Positions 39,757 to 46,989 of a stretch of 52,713 nt of DNA are shown piece by piece. How positions within the stretch are numbered: the first letter of the stretch is position 1; the number at the start of each line of letters is the position of its first letter. Under the pieces are notes generated by a model. It had not been told where the DNA came from and searched no databases. It saw nothing but the letters and a program-made list of their open reading frames with translations. Source of the DNA: Oscillibacter sp. (GTDB lineage Bacteria > Bacillota > Clostridia > Oscillospirales > Oscillospiraceae); assembly GCA_022652655.1 (NCBI GenBank), contig JALCRQ010000006.1, positions 1 to 52,713 on the forward strand. The letters are read 5' to 3'. Both the position numbers and the translations under genes were made by a program.

Positions 39757-41034
39757 ATGAGCACGCTGATTCTGAAGGGAACTCTGATCTCCGCTCCCGC
39801 GCCGGGGAAGCTGGACATTCTGGAGGGGGGCTATCTGGCGGTGGAGGACGGCTGTGTGGAGGGCGTCTACCCCCGCCTGCCGGAGCGGTATCAAAACGCC
39901 CCGCTGGAGGATTTCGGCCGGTGCCTGATTCTCCAGTCTTTTACGGATCTCCACCTCCACGCGCCCCAGTATCCCATGCTGGGCACGGGGATGAATCTGC
40001 CGCTGCTGGAGTGGCTCTCCGCCTGCACCTATCCGGCGGAGGCCCGGTTCGCGGATGCGGAATACGCCCGAACCGTCTCCCGGGCGCTGGCCCGGGAGCT
40101 CATCGAAAACGGCACCACCCGGGTGTGCATGTTCTCCTCCCTCCACCGCCCCGCCACGCTGATTTTGATGGAGGAGCTGGAGCGCGCCGGCGTGACGGGC
40201 TTTGTGGGCAAGGTCAACATGGACCGCAACGGCTCCCCCGACCTGCAGGAGACCACAGAGGAATCCCGGCGGGAGACTCTGGCCTGGCTGGATCAATCGA
40301 AGGCTTTCCCCCACATCCGGCCCATTCTCACGCCCCGGTTCACCCCCTCGTGCACCGATGAGCTGCTGCGCTTTCTGGGAAAGCTGGCCTTGGAGCGGAA
40401 TCTCCCCGTTCAGTCCCATCTCTCCGAGAACACCGGCGAGCTCCAGTGGGTGCGCACCCTTCACCCCGAGTGCGCCCGGTACTGGGAGACTTACGACGAG
40501 TACGGCCTGTGGACAGACCGCACCGCCATGGCCCACTGTGTCTGGTCCGACGCGGCGGAGCGGCAGGCTATGATCCGCGCCGGCGTCACCGCCGTCCACT
40601 GTCCCGCCTCCAACCGCAACCTCTGCTCCGGCGTGGCGCCGGTGCGGGTGATGCTGTCGGAGGGCGTGAAGGTGGCGCTGGGCACCGACATTGCCGGCGG
40701 CGACAGCGTGCACATGTTCGACGCGGTGGCGGACGCCGTCCGGGCCTCCAAGGACCGGCGTATTCTGGACGGCTGGAAGACGGAGGCCCTGTCCGTGGCA
40801 GAGGCATGGTATCTGGGCACCTCCGCCGGAGCGTCGTTCTTCGGCGATGCGCCGGGCTTTGTTCCCGGCCAGCGGCTTCACGCCATGGCGGTGGACGACT
40901 CCCGCCTGCCGCCCTCCCCCCATCCTCTCAGCGCGGCGGAGCGGTTTGAACGGTGCGTGTACCGCCGCCAGAGCGGCGCCATCCGGGCCGTGTGGAGCGA
41001 CGGGCGGAAGGTTTTCTCCCGTTCCCCGGATTAA
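39757..41034 (+). CDS. guaD: Guanine deaminase
   Basis: 425-aa amidohydrolase converting guanine to xanthine. Metal and catalytic motifs run in order: DLHLHAPQYPMLG (the guanine deaminase form of HxH), LPVQSHLSENTGE, TAMAHCVWSD and GTDIAGGDSVHM. FTDLHLHAPQ and the HLSEN block separate it from other amidohydrolases. GAGGTG lies six bases before the ATG at 39757. A variant guanine riboswitch heads the transcript, consistent with substrate-induced catabolism. No xanthine dehydrogenase or purine permease adjoins. Confidence 0.92.
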   Translation: MSTLILKGTLISAPAPGKLDILEGGYLAVEDGCVEGVYPRLPERYQNAPLEDFGRCLILQSFTDLHLHAPQYPMLGTGMNLPLLEWLSACTYPAEARFADAEYARTVSRALARELIENGTTRVCMFSSLHRPATLILMEELERAGVTGFVGKVNMDRNGSPDLQETTEESRRETLAWLDQSKAFPHIRPILTPRFTPSCTDELLRFLGKLALERNLPVQSHLSENTGELQWVRTLHPECARYWETYDEYGLWTDRTAMAHCVWSDAAERQAMIRAGVTAVHCPASNRNLCSGVAPVRVMLSEGVKVALGTDIAGGDSVHMFDAVADAVRASKDRRILDGWKTEALSVAEAWYLGTSAGASFFGDAPGFVPGQRLHAMAVDDSRLPPSPHPLSAAERFERCVYRRQSGAIRAVWSDGRKVFSRSPD

Positions 41035-41048
41035 TGCCCCACTCCGGG

Positions 41049-41094
41049 GCAAAAAAAAGAGCCGTCCCGGGTAAAGCCCGGAACGGCTCTTTTC
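41049..41094 (+). terminator. Bidirectional terminator between guaD and the COG2426 gene
   Basis: A stem of about 16 bp (AAAAGAGCCGT...CCGGG with the reverse complement ending in CTTTT) with an A8 run on one side and T4 on the other, between convergent genes. Confidence 0.85.
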
Positions 41095-41104
41095 ACACGT
41101 GCGG

Positions 41105-41575
41105 CTAGAAAAGCGACACGACGCCGCAGGTTACGGCCAGCGTAATTCCCCCCGCGATGAGAACGCCCGTGAAAATGGCCCCGACGGCGTTCCGCGCGCG
41201 GATATTCAGAATGTCCGCCACCAGCGCGCCCGTCCAGGCGCCGGTGCCGGGCAGCGGGATCGCCACCAGCAGAATGAGCCCCGGCAGGCGGTACTTCCGC
41301 ACCATCTGTCCCTTGAGATGCGCCCGCTGCTCCAGGCGCTGAATCCGGGGGCCCCAGCGCTTTCCCTTCCGCAGCCAGTCAAAAACCTGCCGCACCAGCA
41401 GCAGCACCAGAGGCACCGGCAGCATATTGCCGATCACCGCCGCCGTATACGCCTCCCACGGGGACAGCCCCGCGGAAATTCCAATGGGAATTGCTCCCCG
41501 CAGCTCCAAAACCGGAACCGCGGCAATCCCCGCGGTCATCAGCCATCGTCCTGCAACTGTCTCCAAAAATGCCAT
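41105..41575 (-). CDS. COG2426/Sm_multidrug_ex family membrane protein
   Basis: 156-aa protein with four to five hydrophobic helices of the PF06695 family, annotated elsewhere as small multidrug export protein without firm biochemical proof. Family features are the N-terminal PVLELRGAIPIGISAGL and the re-entrant-like IPLPGTGAWTGALVAD. The 66 bases between it and the ABC permease gene hold a 15-bp inverted repeat (41602-41616 with 41622-41636) with a T6 run on the plus strand. Confidence 0.8.
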   Translation of the reverse strand: MAFLETVAGRWLMTAGIAAVPVLELRGAIPIGISAGLSPWEAYTAAVIGNMLPVPLVLLLVRQVFDWLRKGKRWGPRIQRLEQRAHLKGQMVRKYRLPGLILLVAIPLPGTGAWTGALVADILNIRARNAVGAIFTGVLIAGGITLAVTCGVVSLF

Positions 41576-41642
41576 GAACTGCCCTCCCCGGCACGCCCGC
41601 AGGGCAGCCGGGACGGCAAAACCGCCCCGGCTGCCCGGTTTT

Positions 41643-42422
41643 TTACTCCAGATTCAAATGGCGCTTGAGCATAAATGTGGTAATCAGATAGAAGATCACG
41701 CCCACCGCCGCGCAGGAGGCAATCATGATCCACAGTGCGGCATGGATCGCCGCCGCGCCGCCGAAGTTGAAGCCCTCAAAGGAAAAGGCGCCGGAGAGTC
41801 CCAGAAACTGCAGCGCGAACTGGAACACGAAGAAGAACACTACGCTCAGAAGGCTCTTGTGGCCGACAAAGCTGTGGCCCACGGCCATGGCCGCGTAAAA
41901 CTGCAGGCAGAAGGCCGCGCAGGAGATCAGCAGCAGCGCCAGGGCCTCCAGTGCGAAGGCCGCGCCGTTGATGGCATAGTAGCTGGTGATCTGACGAAAG
42001 ATCATTTCCAGCCAGCGGAAAAAGTCATTCACATAGTCCACCCGGAAAACCGTAATGCCCGCCGCCAGGAAAACCGCGGCGCCGGAGGCAATGCTCCAGA
42101 CGGTGGAGACGATGATCTTGCTCCAGACCTGCTGGTGGACGGAGGCAGGCAGCGTAAACATCACATAGCCCTCGTCGCCCAGGAGATTGGTGCGGAAGCG
42201 GTTGATCATCAGCACCAGGGTGACGATGCACACCGCCATGATGCCCACAAAGAACAGCACCATCACAAGGCCGCCGAAAATGTTGAGCATGGTGCTTCCG
42301 GAGGTGCCCAGCAGCCGGACGGATACGTTGGCGCAGATGCTCAGCACCAGCAGAATGAGATACAGCGGGCCCATAATCCGGCCCGTGGCGCGGAATTCGT
42401 GCTTCAAAAGTTTCCTCAGCAT
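41643..42422 (-). CDS. ABC transporter permease (ABC-2-like)
   Basis: 259-aa integral membrane protein with six hydrophobic helices and an N-terminal LRKLLKHEFRATGRIMGPLY typical of permeases paired with YtrB/BcrA-type ATPases. It overlaps the ATPase gene by seven bases and is the last gene of a regulator-ATPase-permease operon. Such systems usually respond to cell-envelope antibiotics; the substrate is unknown. Confidence 0.82.
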   Translation of the reverse strand: MLRKLLKHEFRATGRIMGPLYLILLVLSICANVSVRLLGTSGSTMLNIFGGLVMVLFFVGIMAVCIVTLVLMINRFRTNLLGDEGYVMFTLPASVHQQVWSKIIVSTVWSIASGAAVFLAAGITVFRVDYVNDFFRWLEMIFRQITSYYAINGAAFALEALALLLISCAAFCLQFYAAMAVGHSFVGHKSLLSVVFFFVFQFALQFLGLSGAFSFEGFNFGGAAAIHAALWIMIASCAAVGVIFYLITTFMLKRHLNLE

Positions 42423-43111
42423 TTGAATACCTCCCGGAACAGGGCGTCCACGCTCATGCCCTTCTCCTCCCGGATCTGATCCACGGAGGACTGGAGCGCA
42501 ACCTGGCCCTGATTGATAAAGATCACGTCGTCCAGCACCTTCTCCACATCGGAGATCAGGTGCGTGGAAATCACCACCGCGGCATCTGGATTATAGTTGC
42601 TGATGATGGTGTTGAGAATGTAGTCCCGCGTGGCGGGATCCACGCCGCCGATGGGCTCATCCAGCAGGTACAGCCGGGCCGCCCGGCTCATCACCAGGAT
42701 GAGCTGCACCTTTTCCCGGGTGCCCTTGGACATCTGCTTGATGGTCTGCTTTTGGGGAATGTTCAGGTGCTCCAGCATCTGCTCCGCCGCATCCCGGCGG
42801 AAATCCGCGTAAAAGTCGCCGTAAAAATCCAGCAGCCGCGCCGCCGTCATCCAGGTGGGAAGGCACGTGCGGTCGGGCAGGTACGAAACCTCCGACCGGG
42901 TCTGCTTGCCCGGGGCCGCGCCGTCGATGAGAATCTGTCCCTCGCTGGGAGTCAAAAGGCCGTTGGCCAGCTTGATGAGGGTCGTTTTCCCGCTGCCGTT
43001 GGGGCCCAGCAGCCCCACGATCCGCCCCGGCTCTACGCTCAGATTGATCCCATTCAGGGCCGGCGTGTTTCCAAAGCGTTTGCTCAGATCTCTGCACTCC
43101 AAAATTGCCAT
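42416..43111 (-). CDS. ABC transporter ATPase (YtrB-like)
   Basis: 231-aa nucleotide-binding protein with Walker A GLLGPNGSGKTTLIKLA, a signature region QMSKGTREKVQLILVMSRA (SKG in place of SGG, common in this group) and Walker B LYLLDEPIGGVDP. It starts one base after the GntR-type stop, with GAGGAGG eight bases before the ATG. It works with the adjacent permease. Confidence 0.9.
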   Translation of the reverse strand: MAILECRDLSKRFGNTPALNGINLSVEPGRIVGLLGPNGSGKTTLIKLANGLLTPSEGQILIDGAAPGKQTRSEVSYLPDRTCLPTWMTAARLLDFYGDFYADFRRDAAEQMLEHLNIPQKQTIKQMSKGTREKVQLILVMSRAARLYLLDEPIGGVDPATRDYILNTIISNYNPDAAVVISTHLISDVEKVLDDVIFINQGQVALQSSVDQIREEKGMSVDALFREVFKC

Positions 43112-43112
43112 G

Positions 43113-43484
43113 TCAGTCCTCCTCCCGGGCGGTATCCCGGCGCACCAGCTCCAGTATTTCGCCCTTTTTAAACCCCAGGCGGGACATGGCGTCCAAAAAT
43201 GCCTGCACCTGTGTCTCCGCCAGGGTTTTTTTCACACTTTCGATCATCGTCTGATCCTCCGTCACATATCTTCCCGCAGTCCGCTGGCTGTATACCAATC
43301 CGTCCCGTTCCAGCTCTGCCAGCGCCCGCTGCATGGTGTTGGGATTGACCCCTGCCTCCGTGGCCATCTCCCGCACCGACGGCAGCCGCTCACCGGGCGG
43401 AAACGCGCCGGCGATAATTCCCTGTTTGATCTGGTCGATCAGCTGGGAATAAATCGGCGCATCGGCGTTAAAACCCCACTCCAT
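43113..43484 (-). CDS. GntR family regulator (YtrA subfamily)
   Basis: 123-aa short GntR regulator with an N-terminal winged helix (PIYSQLIDQIKQGIIAGAFP, then LPSVREMATEAGVNPNTMQR) and a short C-terminal dimerisation helix bundle, as in YtrA. GGAGG lies eight bases before the ATG at 43484, preferred over an upstream in-frame ATG at 43523 that lies in the operator. It probably represses its own operon through the inverted repeat at 43511-43532. Confidence 0.9.
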   Translation of the reverse strand: MEWGFNADAPIYSQLIDQIKQGIIAGAFPPGERLPSVREMATEAGVNPNTMQRALAELERDGLVYSQRTAGRYVTEDQTMIESVKKTLAETQVQAFLDAMSRLGFKKGEILELVRRDTAREED

Positions 43485-43510
43485 TCGTCTAGCCTCCCGT
43501 TTCTGTGTTG

Positions 43511-43556
43511 TTGTCTTAAGCAATTAATACAATAGCACAGTTCTGAGATTTGTCAA
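43511..43556 (-). promoter_or_regulatory. Promoter and operator of the YtrA-like operon
   Basis: On the minus strand TTGACA (43556-43551), 16 bases, then TGC plus TATTGT (43534-43529, extended -10). Overlapping the -10 is an inverted repeat, TTGTCTTAA (43511-43519), four bases, TTAATACAA (43524-43532), matching in eight of nine positions. This is placed for repression by the GntR-type protein. Confidence 0.7.
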
Positions 43557-43606
43557 TCCCTTTTTTAAAAAAATTTTTGCGGCGGACGGATTTTTTTCGC
43601 ACAGAC

Positions 43607-43639
43607 ACAAAAAAAGCGGCGGGAGCATCGTCCCGCCGC
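43607..43639 (-). terminator. Terminator of the HAD phosphatase gene
   Basis: GCGGCGGGA (43616-43624) pairs with TCCCGCCGC (43631-43639), followed on the minus strand by a long T run (43615-43607). Confidence 0.85.
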
Positions 43640-43676
43640 GCTTCCGGCAAAGGTCCCGGGGCGCCTGAAGCCCGGT

Positions 43677-44519
43677 TTAATACCGCTGATCCAGACGGGC
43701 GATGACATCGGCCACGGCGTCCTCCCGGGCGTCGGCCACGATGGTGGCACCGCTGTCCCGCACCAGGGGAATACAGTTGGCCGGGGCGAAGCCCTCCCGG
43801 GCGGCCCGGAGCATGGGCAGGTCGTTGGACTCGTCGCCGATGCAGTAGAGCCCCTCCGGCGCCACGCCCAGCAGCTCCGCCAGGCGGAGGACCATGCAGC
43901 CCTTGTTGGCGCCGGTGCGGGTCAGCTCCAGCAGAAACTGCCCGGAGAACACCAGCTCATAGTCCTGTGCCCAGCCCTGTTCGTCCAGAAACGTGCGAAT
44001 CTCCTCCAGCACCGGGCGCCGCGCCTCAAAAAGGAGCTTTCCCACGGGCAGCGGCACCTCCCGGAGGGACGGCACTTCCGCCACGCCCACATGGGTGATG
44101 TGCTGATGCTGCCGGGTAAACGCGTTGGGCCGGACGGCGTGAATCACGTTGTCGGTGTGATAAACCTCGCAGGCGGCGGAGGGAAACGCATCCAGCACCG
44201 CCTGACCCCGCTCCAGGGCCAGCTCGTCCAGCAGGGCGAACTCCAGATACTCCCCCCTGGCAAAATCGTAAATGGCGGCGCCGTTGCACACCACGCCGGG
44301 GGCATTCATGGGAATCCCCGCCGCATACCTGGACACGGCGGCCAGCGCCCGGCCCGTGGACAGGCCGAACCGGCCGCCCTCTCCCATAAAATACTCCAGC
44401 GCGGCGCGGTTTCCCGGGGACAGCGGCGGCACTTCGGCCCCGCTGCGCAGCGCATCCTCCGTATAGATCAGCGTATTGTCGAAATCGCTGGCCAGTAAAA
44501 CACCGTCAAATTTTCCCAT
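43677..44519 (-). CDS. HAD superfamily phosphatase (Cof-like)
   Basis: 280-aa HAD hydrolase. Motif I is ASDFDNTLIYTED, motif II GLSTGRALAAV, and motif IV YCIGDESNDLPML, with a Cof-type C2 cap in between. Members dephosphorylate sugar phosphates or nucleotides; the substrate is not predictable. AAGGAGG lies five bases before the ATG. It follows the ricT terminator and is probably expressed by itself or by readthrough. Confidence 0.88.
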   Translation of the reverse strand: MGKFDGVLLASDFDNTLIYTEDALRSGAEVPPLSPGNRAALEYFMGEGGRFGLSTGRALAAVSRYAAGIPMNAPGVVCNGAAIYDFARGEYLEFALLDELALERGQAVLDAFPSAACEVYHTDNVIHAVRPNAFTRQHQHITHVGVAEVPSLREVPLPVGKLLFEARRPVLEEIRTFLDEQGWAQDYELVFSGQFLLELTRTGANKGCMVLRLAELLGVAPEGLYCIGDESNDLPMLRAAREGFAPANCIPLVRDSGATIVADAREDAVADVIARLDQRY

Positions 44520-44560
44520 GGATCCTCCTTGGTGATAATCGATTGCGTCTGGTTTTTAAA

Positions 44561-44590
44561 AACGGGGAGAGGACTGCTCCTCTCCCCGCG
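44561..44590 (-). terminator. Terminator of the holB-ricT transcript
   Basis: CGGGGAGAGGA and TCCTCTCCCCG form an 11-bp stem with a four-base loop, followed on the minus strand by five T residues. Confidence 0.85.
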
Positions 44591-44593
44591 GAC

Positions 44594-45871
44594 TCACTCC
44601 TGCTTGGGCGGAGAATTCGGCGTCTCCGGTCCGGCGCCGCTGCCGCGATGGCGGCGGCCGCCCCGGTGATGCGGTCTGCGGCGCTTGGCGGCGTCCCCCT
44701 CGTCCTGCTCGGGCCGACGCGCCTCCTGGGGCGGCGCAGGCTTTTTCTCCCGGACGGGGCGGGGCGGCTCCTGCTGCTTCCGGGCGGGATCCTCCGCCGG
44801 ACGGCGATCCGTCTCCCGGGGGGCGGCTCCCTCCGTGCGGGCGCCGGGCCGGCGTCCGCGGCTGCGTCTGCGGCGGCGGGGCTTGTCCCCCTCCGCCGGA
44901 ACAGGCGTCTCCGCCGCCGGCCGTTCCTCCGGGGCGGGGGCGGTGTCAAAGCCAAAGCCGAAGCCCACCGCCGGGGGGATCAGTTCGCTGTCCTCTTTTT
45001 TCTCGGGAATAAAACGCGCCGGGCGCTCGGCCGGAATGTCGATGCCCTCCCTGGTGCCCTTGCCGTTGCGCAGAACGCACAGCTCGCACCGCTGGTAGCA
45101 TTTAAACGGCTCCGGCGCGGAATCCAGGCTCACCTTGGCCTGCTCCCGGAGCAGATCCACGCTCTTCACATTTCCCGGCCCGTCGGGAGTCAGGACGAAG
45201 GACTCGCTCTTGGGCATCCGCTTGGCGGCGTCCTCATAGGCATTCTGCTCATATTTGAGGCAGCACATGAGCCGCCCGCAGGTACCGGAAATCTTGGTGG
45301 GGTTCAAACTGAGATTCTGGGTCTTGGCCATCTTAATGGAGACCGGCAGAAACCCGTCCAGAAACTGCGAGCAGCAGAAGGGCCGCCCGCAGATGCCCAG
45401 GCCCCCGATCATCTTGGCCTCGTCCCGGACGCCGATCTGGCGCAGCTCGATCCGGGCGCGGAACACCCCCGCCAGATCCCGCACCAGCTCCCGGAAGTCC
45501 ACCCGGCCGTCGGCGGTGAAGAAAAAGATGATCTTGCTGCCGTCGAAGCTGCAGCTGACGCTGACCAGCTTCATCTCCAGGCCGTGATCCGCAATCTTTT
45601 TCTCGCAGATGTCAAATGCCTCGTTTTCCCGCTTGCGGCTGTACTCCGCCGCGGCGCGGTCAGCGGCCGTGGCCATGCGCACCACGGAGCACAGGGGCCG
45701 TACCACGGCGCTGTCCTCCACCTCGTGGTTGGCCTCGGTGCAGATGGCAAATTCCGGCCCCTGGGCCGTCTCCACGATCACCTGGTCGCCCAGCTTCACC
45801 TGATTGCCGCCGGGATCAAAAAAATAGTTCTTGCATCCGCTGCGAAAGCGGACGCTGATTACTTCAGTCAA
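44594..45871 (-). CDS. ricT: RicT/YaaT PSP1-domain protein with long disordered tail
   Basis: 425-aa RicT homologue. In Bacillus the Ric (YlbF-YmcA-YaaT) complex carries iron-sulfur clusters and helps RNase Y mature messages. The PSP1 domain spans about 1-270 with the cysteines GLGICGRPFCCSQF and GTCGRLMCCLKYE. After about residue 290 comes an Arg/Pro/Glu-rich disordered tail of some 130 residues (RRRRRSRGRR, PRPVREKKPAPP) that Bacillus YaaT lacks and that may bind RNA. The start is a TTG at 45871 overlapping the holB stop, with GGAGGGTATCC before it. Order holB-ricT is conserved in Firmicutes. Confidence 0.9.
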   Translation of the reverse strand: MTEVISVRFRSGCKNYFFDPGGNQVKLGDQVIVETAQGPEFAICTEANHEVEDSAVVRPLCSVVRMATAADRAAAEYSRKRENEAFDICEKKIADHGLEMKLVSVSCSFDGSKIIFFFTADGRVDFRELVRDLAGVFRARIELRQIGVRDEAKMIGGLGICGRPFCCSQFLDGFLPVSIKMAKTQNLSLNPTKISGTCGRLMCCLKYEQNAYEDAAKRMPKSESFVLTPDGPGNVKSVDLLREQAKVSLDSAPEPFKCYQRCELCVLRNGKGTREGIDIPAERPARFIPEKKEDSELIPPAVGFGFGFDTAPAPEERPAAETPVPAEGDKPRRRRRSRGRRPGARTEGAAPRETDRRPAEDPARKQQEPPRPVREKKPAPPQEARRPEQDEGDAAKRRRPHHRGGRRHRGSGAGPETPNSPPKQE

Positions 45872-46722
45872 AGGATACCCTCCAATTCGGCGGCCAGCGC
45901 GCCCAGCGTCTGGCCGGAGTTCACGTTGTAACGGCAGTCCTGCCGGTATTTTTGCAGCAGTTCTATTGTGCGCACAATTTGCCTTTTTGTCAAGTTTTTC
46001 GCGAGATACGCCGCTGTTTTGTCCCCTTCCGGTTTGGCCGGGACCCCGCATTTTTCCGCCAGCGCACCGACGCAGAGGCGGTAGGCCCCGTCCAGCATGT
46101 GCAGCACGTCCTCCCGGGAGGCCTTGGCCCGTTCCATGCGGATCAGCACCTCCGTGGGGCCGCAGCGCTTTCCCGCGGCCAGGCTGCGGCACAGCGCCAG
46201 CGTTTCCTCCGGCGTTTCGGCGTCCGCCTCCGCCGCAGGCCGCAGCGGCACCTCCACACACCGGGAGCGGAGGGTGGGCAGCACCGACGCCGGGTTCTCC
46301 GCGCAGAAGATAAACGCCGCGTAGGCCGGCCCCTCCTCCACGATCTTCAAAAGCACGTTCTGATCCTGCTCGGTCAGCAAGGCGCAGTCGGGGAACACAT
46401 AGACCTTCCCCGCGGCCTCGTTGGGGCGGATATAGGCGTCCGCCCGGGCGGAGCGGATGATCTCCACCGCCACATTTTTGTGCTCCTCGTCCCGCACGCT
46501 CACCACGTCCGGGTGGATGCCCCGGCGCACCTTCCGGCAGTCCCCGCACGCCCCGCAGGGCTTTTCCCCAGGCGCGGTGCACACAAACGCGGCCGCCGCA
46601 AACTCCGCCGCCGCGGCCAGATCGCCGCTGCCGGTAAACAGCAGGGCATGGGCCAGCGCGCCCCGCGCCGCCGCCTCCCGCAGCCGGTCAGCGGCGGACT
46701 CGTTTCCGCTCAGCGTCCACAT
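45868..46722 (-). CDS. holB: DNA polymerase III delta' subunit
   Basis: 284-aa clamp-loader subunit, somewhat shorter than the usual 320 or so. The N-terminal AAA-like domain has HALLFTGSGDLAAAAEF where a Walker A would be, with no GKT/S, so nucleotide binding is unlikely, as is common for delta'. The zinc module CGACGDCRKVRRGIHPDV and sensor-type NVLLKIVEEGPAYAAFIF are present. GGGAGG lies nine bases before the ATG. Its stop overlaps the TTG start of ricT. Confidence 0.88.
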   Translation of the reverse strand: MWTLSGNESAADRLREAAARGALAHALLFTGSGDLAAAAEFAAAAFVCTAPGEKPCGACGDCRKVRRGIHPDVVSVRDEEHKNVAVEIIRSARADAYIRPNEAAGKVYVFPDCALLTEQDQNVLLKIVEEGPAYAAFIFCAENPASVLPTLRSRCVEVPLRPAAEADAETPEETLALCRSLAAGKRCGPTEVLIRMERAKASREDVLHMLDGAYRLCVGALAEKCGVPAKPEGDKTAAYLAKNLTKRQIVRTIELLQKYRQDCRYNVNSGQTLGALAAELEGIL

Positions 46723-46754
46723 CGGTGCAGTCCTCCCTGTGAAAATTTTTTAAA

Positions 46755-46783
46755 ATTATATCATAAAGGAATAAAAAAAGGAA
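46755..46783 (-). promoter_or_regulatory. Promoter for holB-ricT
   Basis: On the minus strand TTCCTT (46783-46778), a 17-base spacer and TGATATAAT (extended -10, TATAAT at 46760-46755), 33 bases before the holB ATG. Confidence 0.65.
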
Positions 46784-46888
46784 GAACGCTCCATGCTTTT
46801 TCCGTTAAAAAGTTTGAAATATTTACTGTTTTATAAAATAGGTGTATTTTCACCAAGGGAATTTGCTTTTTCTTATCTAAATCATGTA

Positions 46889-46917
46889 TTGTTTTTCTAC
46901 CAGAGACACATTATAAT
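46889..46917 (+). promoter_or_regulatory. Promoter for ppdK
   Basis: TTGTTT (46889-46894), a 17-base spacer and TATAAT (46912-46917) in AT-rich DNA. The transcript starts near 46924 and has a 66-base leader. Confidence 0.75.
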
Positions 46918-46930
46918 CGTTATGCTAAAA

Positions 46931-46972
46931 TTGTAAACGTTTAACAATTATTTCTGCAGGGCTGCAGAAAAA
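46931..46972 (+). promoter_or_regulatory. cre/LacI-type site and hairpin in the ppdK leader
   Basis: TTGTAAACGTTTAACAA (46931-46947) is near-palindromic around AAACGTTT and matches 12 of 14 positions of the catabolite-responsive element consensus. It lies just downstream of the predicted transcript start, where CcpA-type proteins block elongation. A hairpin TTTCTGCA/TGCAGAAA follows at 46951-46971. Confidence 0.5.
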
Positions 46973-46989
46973 AAGTACGGAGGTCAACC

